A DNA stretch of 21,873 nt. Source: Coptodactyla brooksi (lineage: Eukaryota > Arthropoda > Insecta > Coleoptera > Scarabaeidae). The stretch is taken from the NCBI GenBank assembly GCA_033557675.1, contig JAWQRM010000511.1, positions 1 to 21,873 on the forward strand, written 5' to 3'. The position numbers were made by a program, and so were the translations under genes. Every line of letters starts with the position of its first letter. The first letter of the stretch is position 1. Of this stretch, positions 1 through 8,668 are shown one piece after another. The notes beneath the pieces were generated by a model. It searched no databases, was not told the DNA's origin, and was given only the letters and a program-made list of their open reading frames with translations.

Positions 1-310
1 TTCTAAAAACTATCCAACTTCAGATTTTTAAATAGAACACCCTGTATATTATTACATTTTTGAAGTCCATATAAGATTTAAGGGCCACTTTAATCATAAA
101 CCTTTAATCATATTTTTGTAGAAATATGACAGCTGCGAATGCAAAATTTTTATTGCTGTTATTGCTCTTTTTAAAACTGTTATTGCTCTTTGTAGATAAA
201 GATGTTCCAAATAAAAGTTGCATCACATCGAACTGTTCACAATTTAGAATTATTTTCGAATATACAGAGTGTTCGACATATTTTAAAAACTACCCATCTT
301 CAGATTTTTA
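1..310. repeat. Interspersed-repeat sequence with two diverged copies of a short unit
   Basis: A stretch near base 7 (aaaaactatccaacttcag and on) recurs in diverged form near 281 (aaaaactacccatcttcag). Both copies run into a T-rich stretch, and the first is followed by acaccctgtatatt, a string common in insect repeats. The short peptide readable at 126-311 is low-complexity and leucine-rich, so I do not treat it as a gene. The element class is not recognised. Confidence 0.4.
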
Positions 311-394
311 ACATTTTTTTTTATATTTAAACCAGGGGCAAGGTAAGAGAAAGTCATGTACGATGTATATTTTCTAGTTTTTACCGATTGCACT

Positions 395-612
395 AGATGT
401 AGATGGCCCTGCTACTTGACACGCCTTGCTATTTTTGACATCGTATAAGGAGTTACCATCAGTTTGCCCAATTTTTCCAGAAAAAGTCTTCTCTTGTACA
501 GAACGTTCTTATTCCAATCTGGATTTATTTCTTTCCATAATACAAATGCGTTACGAGCACTAACATCAAGTATATTGTAGATCAAAATAATAGGCCATTG
601 ATTGGCACCAGT
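395..612 (-). pseudogene. piggyBac-type transposase fragment
   Basis: The minus strand from about 612 to 400 reads as a piece of the DDE domain of a piggyBac-family (PGBD) transposase. It contains QWPIILIYNILDVSARNAFV followed by a W-K-rich linker and KRRLFLEKLGKLMV, which fits the family pattern of a W-P-x-x-x-F/I-Y-N-x-L-D-x-x-x-x-N-A block followed by R-x-F-L-x-x-L-x-x-x-L. A stop follows shortly after IARRVK. Only about 70 residues survive, with no start, no N-terminal catalytic block and no Cys-rich C-terminal finger. It is therefore a truncated, inactive copy that begins just left of an exact palindrome. Family assignment is from recalled patterns only. Confidence 0.65.
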
Positions 613-624
613 CCGAGGCCCACC

Positions 625-664
625 AAGGTTGCAAAATCAATAGATCTATTGATTTTGCAACCTT
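625..664. repeat. Perfect 40-base palindrome with no loop
   Basis: Bases 625-664 equal their own reverse complement exactly, 20 bases per arm, centred on agatct. The left arm is aaggttgcaaaatcaataga. It abuts the piggyBac-type fragment, so it may be a junction between two inverted element ends or a target-site rearrangement. Confidence 0.9.
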
Positions 665-1380
665 TATCTAGCATGTTCATTAGTAACTATAATTAATAAC
701 TGCTCGAAAACTTAATAAATAAGGATGTAAGTAGTGGCATGACAAAACGTACAGAACATAATAATTATCAATCTCAATCAATACATCCAGAATCTTCTGG
801 AAGCTTGTTGATACTTACGATCAATAAATTTACGCATGTTTCGCTAACCAAGTTAGCATCATCAGGTGCGGTGAAAGATTCGTCTTTCATCACCCCACTA
901 GTAAGCATCAGTATCCATAATTGTGAAGCAAAGGAATTTATATGCAGTGTTTGACAAACAATACGGATGATATGTTTTGTAGCAATGTTGGTATTACAAA
1001 GCGTTGTCAAAAACGAACACTTCAAATCTCCAAAAAGAATATACAGCCAGACCTTTCTTTAACAAAGCGTTTATTCCAGACAGATTTTTATTGTTTTGCA
1101 AATTTCTGCATTTTGAAGATAATAGAAATGTCGCTCTATGAGGATAAAATCACGTACCATAGGACTTTTAAGCCGCGCCAGCAATACGTAGTGACTGGGA
1201 GCCTCCGCTTTGTTAAATGGTTACCACTTCGCCTTCTATGACTTCAGAATAGTAGTAAAAGATACAGGTATATTGTCAAAATAATATATTCTCTCTCTAA
1301 TAGATCACAGAAAATACACAAATATTTAGGGGAAGTAATTAGAAACTTTCACACGTTCTTCATAACATAACAATAAAGAA
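665..1380. other. Intergenic DNA, no gene recognised
   Basis: Open frames on both strands between 739 and 1241 overlap each other and match nothing I recognise. Composition is moderately AT-rich and repeat-like. No splice-consistent gene model could be built. Confidence 0.4.
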
Positions 1381-1383
1381 AAA

Positions 1384-1389
1384 TTTATT
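1384..1389 (-). terminator. Polyadenylation signal for the alkaline phosphatase gene
   Basis: tttatt on the plus strand is AATAAA on the minus strand, about 170 bases past the stop codon of the upstream minus-strand gene. Confidence 0.5.
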
Positions 1390-1560
1390 AGTTGGGAAAT
1401 ATTTACACCTATGTAAGTACTTGTGTGGGGCCTGCCAGGCGTTTGAAATAGTATGCTTGAGGAAAACTTTGAGTCACTTTTATTATTTCTATATTTTCCA
1501 AACAAAAAAACAATTCTGCTGTTTGGAAAAAATATTCAAGACACTATAAAGTTTGAAAAA

Positions 1561-3342
1561 TTAAACACCGTCACATGCCGTGAGCCCGTCTCCGACGCAA
1601 GCCGCAAACGCCATAGTGTGTGGTATAACGCTCTGTTCGATCACCCCAGTGAAAAGATGAGCCCACGGGCCGCTAGCGAAGATGCCCACGTCATCTCCGC
1701 CGTGAGTTTCAGAGCTTAACGGTGCCAAAGCGGGGAACAGGTAATTCTTGTCATCTAAAAATGAAACAATAGTTAAGTTTGTTGTGACCATAAAATCCAT
1801 ATTCCATACGCGTATTTTCTTTGGAAGGGTCGTATCTATCTCCATTTTCATCCGGTCTATATCCGGGACCGTTTCCGTAGGAAAGAGTTAAGTAAGGAAT
1901 TGCATCCGATCCAGTACCGGCAACGTCCAAGATGTTGTTACCTCTGTTCCCGTAACCATTCACCATCATCACGTGGGCGTGATCGGAAGTTACGACGATC
2001 AAGGTGTCTTCTTCGCTCGTCAAATCTCTGGCGGTTTGGATGGCTTTGGAGAACTGAACGGTTTCGTCTAAAGCTTTCTGAGCCAAATTATCGTGATGGG
2101 CGTGGTCAATTCTTCCTCCTTCGACAAATAGGAAGTAGCCGTTTTGGTTCTTTGATAACAAATTAATAGCAGCTACTGTCATTTCTTCCAAAGACGGTTC
2201 GTTATCATTAGTGTCTAAGTTGTAACGGCAATGGCTGCTTTCAAATAGTCCCAAGATTTTTTGTGTACTCGCCGGGAGCTCCAATAAGGCAGTCCTGTTC
2301 CACACGTAATGCGCGTCTTCTCCGTGTTTATCTAGCCATTCGCTTATTAGATTTCTATCGTCTTGTCTGGTACCTGTGGAACCTTCTTCGTCAGTCAGCG
2401 TATTGGGAATGAACGTTCTCCTCCCGCCTCCTAAGATAACATCGAAATGTTGACCTGTTTCTCCATGAACCAGTTGATCTGTGATGTCCGGGCACTCGGC
2501 TGGCCCATCTCCGTAAGCTTCCCAATCCCTATGAGCCGTATGGGCATAAACTCCGGCTGGAGAAGCGTGGCTAACTCTTGCAGTTGTTACGATTCCGGTG
2601 CCTTTGCCTTTCTCTTGAGACCATCTCGCTAGAGAGTACACTCGGTTTTCTTCTATCAAACTAGCTTCACAATCGCTCCGCGCAACTTGTCCGTTTACAC
2701 CTATGGTGCCATAAATTGCTTTGACACCGCATAGGTAAGCGGTTGCTGTACAAGCCGAATCGGGAACTTGTCTATTCAAGCAATAGGTCTGAAAGAAAAT
2801 AAATGCAATTAAAGTTTTTATTTTAATTGCTCTCTATATAAGAACTTACTTTAGACAGTCCCGCATATGGAAATTTTTCAAAGGCTAACGGAAGACCTTC
2901 TCCGTCGACTCCCAAGAGCTGTCCATTGTAGATTCTTGCAGCTTTTATTGTTGGAATAGACATACCATCTCCGAGGAACATAATAATATTCTTTGCAACT
3001 TCTAATGTTAAAAATTATAATTAAAACCGTTAGAGTACATTTTCAATTAGTACATACTTGTGTTCAATGGTCGGTTTACTTTCTCCAATATAGTTTCTTT
3101 AGCTTTTTCCCACCAAAATTGCGATGTTGTTTCTTCCTCGATAATTCTTTCGATTCCTTTGATTGTCGAAGTGTATGGATGCATATAATCATCATCTGTT
3201 AATTAAATAGTGGTAAATATGCAAATACGATTTGTATGCAATGAAATCTGTTTTATTTACCGTATTCAGGTTCACTTTGGGGTAAAGCTGTTGTCAAATA
3301 TGTACCCCACAGAGCTGCAAAAACAAACAGTAGCTTTGCCAT
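1561..3342 (-). CDS. Alkaline phosphatase, secreted type, five exons, complete
   Basis: Coding exons on the minus strand are 3342-3261, 3195-3058, 3001-2850, 2788-1810 and 1754-1561; phases agree and give 514 aa, normal for animal alkaline phosphatases. The enzyme hydrolyses phosphate monoesters at alkaline pH with two zinc ions and one magnesium. Residues 1-20 (MAKLLFVFAALWGTYLTTAL) form a signal peptide. Family motifs appear in order: FLGDGMS (metal-binding Asp), VPDSACTATAYLCG with the catalytic serine, GGGRRTF, VEGGRIDHAHHD and TSDHAHVM (metal ligands), then ETHGGDDVG and MAFAACVGDGLTACDGV at the C-terminus. The protein ends right there, without the hydrophobic tail that directs GPI attachment in membrane-bound insect forms, so I infer a soluble secreted enzyme unless an alternative last exon exists. 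The residue after Ser-Ala is Cys, where Ala or Gly is usual. The fourth intron is only 55 bases. Confidence 0.95.
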
Positions 3343-3382
3343 GATGATTATAATTGCTAGTATATATATTGTAATGCATCTG

Positions 3383-3390
3383 TATTTATA
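3383..3390 (-). promoter_or_regulatory. TATA box of the alkaline phosphatase gene
   Basis: The minus strand reads TATAAATA here, about 40 bases upstream of the start codon at 3342. That puts transcription start near 3360 and leaves a very short 5' leader. There is no competing TATA motif closer to the ATG. Confidence 0.55.
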
Positions 3391-3745
3391 GATATGTAGT
3401 GCCACTAAATGCAATCAAAATCACCTGATGACACTTGAAGTTGAACACCAGTAGATAACGTATAAATGACATATCAATATAGATATACAAATATCACTAT
3501 ATGATATATATTATTTTCATCGCGTTTTCACGACAGATAAATGTGAAAAGCGATAAAAATTCACGTGTTAATTGTCTTTGTTGTGTCTGATTGTTATACG
3601 TTACTGATAAATGTTTTATAATATAAAAATGTATCTAAAAAATTAAATAATTGGAGATAACTTTACAACAACAGTTTTATTTTAAAAATAAAAACATACA
3701 AAAATATGTGTTAACACTTTACGTATTGCGCTTGTGGAAGACTTA
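3391..3745. other. Upstream region of the phosphatase gene, meeting the 3' end of the next gene
   Basis: AT-rich DNA with no open frame of note. It should hold the upstream control region of the phosphatase and, from about 3680, the 3' end of the mitoshell-like transcript. Confidence 0.4.
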
Positions 3746-3748
3746 AGT

Positions 3749-3754
3749 TTTATT
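3749..3754 (-). terminator. Polyadenylation signal for the mitoshell-like gene
   Basis: AATAAA on the minus strand, about 35 bases past the stop at 3788. A second AATAAA lies near 3677 and could be used instead. Confidence 0.4.
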
Positions 3755-3787
3755 GAACACAAATTAGTTTAAACTTAACTAAACCAG

Positions 3788-6700
3788 TCATTCCTTTGGA
3801 ACTAACGGTCCTATTCCAACAAACTCTTCTCCAATGTGAGAAAAATCGAATTGAGGAAATTCGCTATCGATAATATTGCTGAATTGAACTTCATAGTAGC
3901 GTAGATTGTCCATAGCCTCTTGAATGTCCTGTAATTTCCAAAATGATGTATTAGAAAAAAATAATAAAAGAAACGTATCGTTTAAATATAAAGAAATTTA
4001 GATCAGAATCAAAGACAGAAAAGGTATAAAGAGACAATATAATAAAAGGTATATAACCATGTAGATACCGATTACTAGAGGAAACACACAAAAACTCCTT
4101 GGAGAATTTATGGGATCCCGTTGACAGGAAGGTCTCCGAGCACCACTTCACCAAAATGGTCGATTTGTTCGCAGCAATAAGTGATGAACGGTCAAAAATT
4201 CCATTGGAGATGATCCTGCGCTATGTGGACTCCATGCTAGCACGTTGAAGAGCTGTGATTGGTTCAAAAGTGTTCCCAATAAAATGCTAATTCTGTTATG
4301 TTGTTTTGTTTAATATTTTTTGATTTTATCAATAAAATAACATTTTGTAAAGTGGTCTAATTTTTTTTTCCACTCCGTAAAATAAATCAAAAGTAGTATT
4401 CAACAAAACTTTAACGGGAATTGAAATATGCCATAGGATTTAGAATATTTTCAGAACAAGGTGGCCTAATTTCTTTTTCCGGTACTGTAAATTAAGAGCC
4501 AGCACGTATACTACATGGCGGTAGGCGATTAACCCCATAGGGAATTAGGGCAGTGAGAGGAAGTGAGACGCATGAAAAAACAAGAGTTAACGAGAGAAAA
4601 ATATAGTGTATCTGCAGTAACGACAACTGCAAAGTCACCGTGATTAAACCGCATTGGGCCGGGACTTTGTTCTTTCTACCCACTCTTTCAACTTTGCTTG
4701 TTACGTTGTCCATCTCACTTCCACTCATTGCTGGATCCCTATGGGGTTAATGCAGCACCACCATACGGTATACAGGAATGCAATGAATTAAGCGAAGGAA
4801 GTGATGAAACCAAAGAGATAATAAGACCATACCGACTGTCAATTAAGGAAATTGCTGAGGACAGATTATAGAGAATCAAAAGATAAGGAAAAATTAAGAA
4901 AATTGGAAAGAAGGGAAAACCTACAGAAGGGTATAGAAGACCTACGTTGTAAATTCACATACCTGGTAATACAGTAAAGCATTCCTTAGCAAACTTTTAA
5001 AATCAAAAATAAATTCGTTGACGAAAATATATTGTCTGCGATTTAATTTCTCTCGAATCATTCCGAGCGACCTCGGAAACGCAAACGTGTCCAAATCTTC
5101 GGCGTAAACGAACCACATGTTCAAGGTTTCCTTTTCCATGAAATCCAAAATTTCTTCCAATGCCGCGATCGCGCGTGGCGCTAGCCCACCGTTTTCGTAT
5201 TCCCATATCGGTTCGGAAGACGATGGTCCCGGGAGCACGGTTTCCGGTATGTCGGGAAAGGCACTTTCTGGTTCAGCAGGAGTAATACTCTCCTCTTTGC
5301 AGGGGCTTGTGGCGCGTTCAGTTGGCGGTGGATCGTAATTCGGAGGTTTTAAAATTCCTAATGAACCTTCCACTGAGGTGCACGGTGGCGAAGTTGACGC
5401 TTGTGGATTGTTCCAGGCCAATAAATTTTGGAAGAGGTTTTGATCTGTGCTAGACGATGTATCGCTGTGGCTGAACGAAGCTAGTAAGTACGCCAATTCA
5501 TGATTGGGATGGAGACATAACTGCTCACTGCTGGAGGAAGATTGCACAGATTTAACCCCTTCTTTGCCGTTCTGTTTGGATTTTTTGTACGAAGTATGTG
5601 TTTGACTCGTGGACGGTTGGTCAATATCTAAAATCGGTGGTGCACGAGAAAAATCTACTCCCGTGCATGGAGGAGGTACACTGAATATTTCAGATGGTAA
5701 GGACGGTTCGTTGTCGGGACAAACCAATAGCTGTCTGGAAGCACCGCTCATGCTTTCCACGCTATCGTTTAAACTGGTAAAAATATGAATCATGTGAGAC
5801 GCTAGCATTTGCGTGTCGTGTTCCCAGTATTTGAACGTATTCTTAAATTCAGATGATAGTTCGGACTCAACAGTCCCTAAGGTTCCCGGGTGACAATGCG
5901 CATAACTTTTCAACATATGCCAGCAGTTTATCATGCGGATAAAGGCATAGATGAAATCCTTCGTCGCCCAAGGTAAGCCCTAACATAAAAAGTAATTGCT
6001 GCTGTTGTAATGCTGACATAAAGATATAAATAAATTATTTGCTATTATTTTTTTTTTTTTGTACCTGCGAATGAATATTAGCCGCAGTGTTTCCTGGTTT
6101 AATAATCTCGCCTCGCGTTCGGCGACATAAATTCTCGATGTTCTTAAAGCACGGACGATGATGGTTTTTCTCCGCAATTTTTTCAGCGATAAAGCATCCG
6201 TGCTCTAAGAACTTGGAGAAATTGTCAGTTGTAACCTCGATCGGGTAATTTACCCATTCCCCGGTACCCTATGGAGAATATTAAAACTAACGGTAAATGT
6301 ATATCTGATGTACGTATAAGGTCGTACCCGTAGCATTATGGTTAACGGAATTGGTTCATGTGATCTGACTAATGCCTCTCTGTTCCTCTGTTCATTTGTC
6401 GCATCTTCGACAGCGGCAAGATCTCGCCTATCGCGTGGGGGAGGTCCGAAGTCAATAGGTGCATTGCAAATTGCCGGTTGGGAAGGGTACCCGCGAAAGA
6501 TGGTTCTCGGTTGGGGCATTTGCGGCAGTACAAATGCGGGGGGTTGAAAAATGTTATAGGCAGGAATATTGCAGGGAGGAAGAGGGACTAGAAAATGAGA
6601 TTGGTAGACTCTGGGAAATGGTCCGACGAAGTAATACTTACAAGGATACATCTAGAAGCGAATAATTAATTAATTTACAGTAAAATAATTTGAATAATTT

Positions 6701-6831
6701 TTCTTCTAACTCACCATGTGGAAATGTAATGGTTGTTCCGGTCCCGCCGGTGGCATATCTACTACCGAGGAAGTCGAAGCAGTTGGAGGTGCTGAAGATA
6801 TTGGGGGATCATCTCTGTTGGGGTTGCTCAT
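3788..6831 (-). CDS. mtsh: Bromodomain-related protein, mitoshell-like, five coding exons
   Basis: Coding exons on the minus strand are 6831-6715, 6651-6328, 6268-6065, 5979-4963 and 3928-3788. Every junction is phase 0 and the sum is 600 aa. The N-terminus is Pro/Ser-rich (DMPPAGPEQPLHF). Exons 3-4 carry a conserved-looking block ending LPWATKDFIYAFIRMINCWH. The middle is Ser/Pro-rich and probably disordered. Residues about 485-567 look like a divergent bromodomain: ALEEILDFMEKETLNMWF, then IREKLNRRQYIFVNEFIFDF and LLRNALLYYQ, continued by DIQEAMDNLRYYE from the last exon. The usual acetyl-lysine-binding Asn/Tyr pattern is only partly kept. In Drosophila, mitoshell is described as a bromodomain-related protein needed in male meiosis and spermiogenesis; that identity here rests on domain layout and recall. 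The last intron (3929-4962) is filled with transposon debris. Another bromodomain protein is the main alternative. Confidence 0.75.
4096..4489 (+). mobile_element. Tc1-like transposon, 3' end only, with duplicated termini
   Basis: From 4096 the plus strand reads a Tc1-type transposase C-terminus: SLENLWDPVDRKVSEHHFTK, then a segment with ISDERSKIPLEMI and a stop at 4249-4251 just before RAVIGSKVF. This matches the conserved NPIENLWD...I P...V.SMP.R.RAV tail. Downstream, two related 28-29-base termini lie at 4352-4379 (gtggtctaattttttttt...) and 4461-4489 (gtggcctaatttctttttcc...) in the same orientation. That is the pattern of IR/DR-type Tc1 elements. The catalytic domain and the 5' terminus are missing. 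The copy lies in the last intron of the mitoshell-like gene. Confidence 0.7.
4506..4773. mobile_element. Hairpin MITE-like element (about 268 bases)
   Basis: Arms of about 62 bases (4506-4568 and 4713-4773) are inverted copies of each other. Each contains an exact 16-base match, attaaccccataggga at 4528-4543 and its reverse complement at 4736-4751, and each begins with gtatac. Similarity continues inward through a gcagtgagaggaagtgaga-like block. There is no coding capacity, so it fits a non-autonomous inverted-repeat element. Target-site duplications are not clear. Confidence 0.65.
4774..4962. other. Remaining intron sequence of the mitoshell-like gene
   Basis: Purine-rich plus strand with no recognised element or gene. 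It runs up to the 5' splice site of exon 4 (CAG|GTATGT on the minus strand). Confidence 0.5.
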
Positions 6832-6863
6832 GTTTGAGGATTCCTGAATCTTCTCTTGAGTAT

Positions 6864-7190
6864 CCTATCTTAAAATATTAAATATTTCAAAACTTTATAA
6901 CGTTTTTCAAAACGTTGTGCGCATGACATCATAACCCCTAAATGACGACAAGTGACATTTTTCGTTACTACAACGGCGCATCTAAAGCATTTGACTTATT
7001 AACTATTTTCTCGTCGAAATCTGCTTAAACATCGTTAAAACAATGGAAAAACGTTAGCTTACCTCACAATTGTACGTCCCACATCCACAATTTAACACAT
7101 ACGTTCTTTACCACGCAAAAAATATCAGGAGAACACTTGAAAATGTACGTTGCGCATACAGCTTGCTACGACGCCATTTGTATTGTGACG
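6864..7190 (-). promoter_or_regulatory. Probable 5' UTR intron and promoter of the mitoshell-like gene
   Basis: A strong donor on the minus strand (GAG|GTAAGC, exon ending at 7063) and an acceptor just before 6864 suggest a non-coding first exon upstream of the start exon. An in-frame stop precedes the ATG at 6831, which supports that start. Transcription start would lie roughly between 7063 and 7190, only about 100-200 bases from the 3' end of the next gene. Confidence 0.4.
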
Positions 7191-7292
7191 TCAACACGTC
7201 AACTGTCGTTTTCAAATTACAACGAAATAATTATTGAACTATTATTAAAACATTTTAATTATTAAAACACGCATATTAAAATATTATTATTT

Positions 7293-8309
7293 TTAATTTG
7301 AAACACCTTCCATCCAGCTAACAAGATCTAAAAAGCTAACAGTACAATTTTTATTGTAATCTTCGCAATTGTTCACCGTTGCACCATGCACTTCTGCTTT
7401 TTCATATACCAAATCAATGCCGTCGTTGAGTGAAGTTGAAGGCCTATTGAATATTAATTTTAAAGTAAACCATAAGGTAAATTTTTTTTTCTTACGTAAA
7501 AATTATGTGGAAAATGTTTCCTAAAACGCCATTGGTTTCAGTAACACTGTGTAAAGCTGTTTCGCATATTAATCGCAATAAACAAGATCTTCCTTCATAG
7601 CCGTGACTGGAAAAAAATTAAAAAATTCAAACTACTAAAATTCGGTGGGTATGTCTTAGCACTATTCATACTCTATTTCATCGTATTCTATGAATTCATT
7701 TATTATTAAAATAAGAATGGCACAAATAAAGCGTAACTTGTATTTTTACTAATTCTTTTTGATTTTTATATCTAATGTATTTGTACTAATTTAAGTTGCT
7801 TTTCATGGTTTATTTGCAATATAATTATTTGAAACCGCAGTAACGTCTGGTCAAAGACGTACGTGAAAAGAAAACAACTTACGAATTTAATTTCGTTTCA
7901 ATTGCGTTGTACACCAACTTCCTGTCTACACCTTTAAAAATCTTCGTATTTTCTTTTGGTTTTTCTAAAACTGCGAGCGTTTGTTCTTCATCTCCTTTCC
8001 TTTCGCCGTTTCTTTGAATTATCGGCGGATACACATCTTGAGTTACGTTAGTGGGAAGTAAATAATGCGCTTCAAAGTTATAAGCCAGGTAAACGCGTTT
8101 GTTTGGAATGTCCAAGGGAATAGCCAAAGCTAAAAATAACTAAAAATTTTGGATAATTATTGTAAAAATATAAAAAACGAACGTACCCCCATACTACTTC
8201 CCGGTGGGAAATGAAATTTCCAGTTATAAAATGTATATTCTCCCAGTTCGTAAGTGGGAAATATTAACAAAAATATATTAACAATTACAACAAAATGTTT
8301 ATAATTCAT
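7293..8309 (-). CDS. DM4/DM12 family protein, four exons, complete
   Basis: Coding exons on the minus strand are 8309-8187, 8139-7883, 7606-7496 and 7443-7293, with consistent phases, for 213 aa. A signal peptide (MNYKHFVVIVNIFLLIFPTY) is followed by FHFPPGSSMG, LFLALAIPLDIPNKRVYLAY and NFEAHYLLPTN, the typical first half of the insect DM4/DM12 family. Exon 3 then supplies HGYEGRSCLLRLICETALHS and exon 4 supplies NNCEDYNKNC, giving the four-cysteine pattern of the domain. The family is expanded in insects and its biochemical role is unknown; secretion is inferred from the leader. The exon 2 acceptor was chosen so that PPGSSMG joins LFLALAIP; a second AG nine bases on in the same tract would break the frame. 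It is divergent from REV7. Confidence 0.9.
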
Positions 8310-8668
8310 TTTCTTGTGTTGAGATAAAATGAAATAAGATTTTACAAGAGAAACTGCATATTTTAAAAATATATATATACATATAGGCCTATTTGTTTAT
8401 AACGGTTTTATAATTATCCAACAACTAGCGGTTAAGCGCTAAATGTTCACAGTTACTTGTTAATTTATAACGTAACTAATTTATTGAAGACTTCATTATT
8501 TCAAGAATCACTAACTTCACGTTTATCATCATTTGAGAAGACGTGTCGTATCGTGTTTAAATTTTGTACCTGAAGTTAGGTGGATTTGCAAGTTTAAAAG
8601 TGTTTGTTAGTGTTTTAACCTCCAAAAGTAGTGTTCTTGGAGGTTAGCATTAAAAACAAGAAACGACT
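8310..8668. promoter_or_regulatory. Shared divergent promoter region
   Basis: The two start codons, minus at 8309 and plus at 8669, are 359 bases apart and point away from each other. An alternating TA tract near 8368-8382 could serve as a TATA element for the minus-strand gene. No clear TATA box lies upstream of the plus-strand gene. Bidirectional use is inferred from the layout. Confidence 0.5.

Noticed and set aside
126..311. 61-residue open frame with a leucine-rich start that looks like a signal peptide
   Set aside because: The leucine run comes from a simple repeat, and the frame lies in interspersed-repeat sequence without splice or promoter support.
739..1241. Overlapping open frames on both strands
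   Set aside because: No family features, no codon-use contrast and mutual overlap; likely chance frames in intergenic or repeat DNA.
4492..4728. 78-residue minus-strand frame
   Set aside because: It lies wholly inside the hairpin element at 4506-4773, whose symmetric arms explain it.
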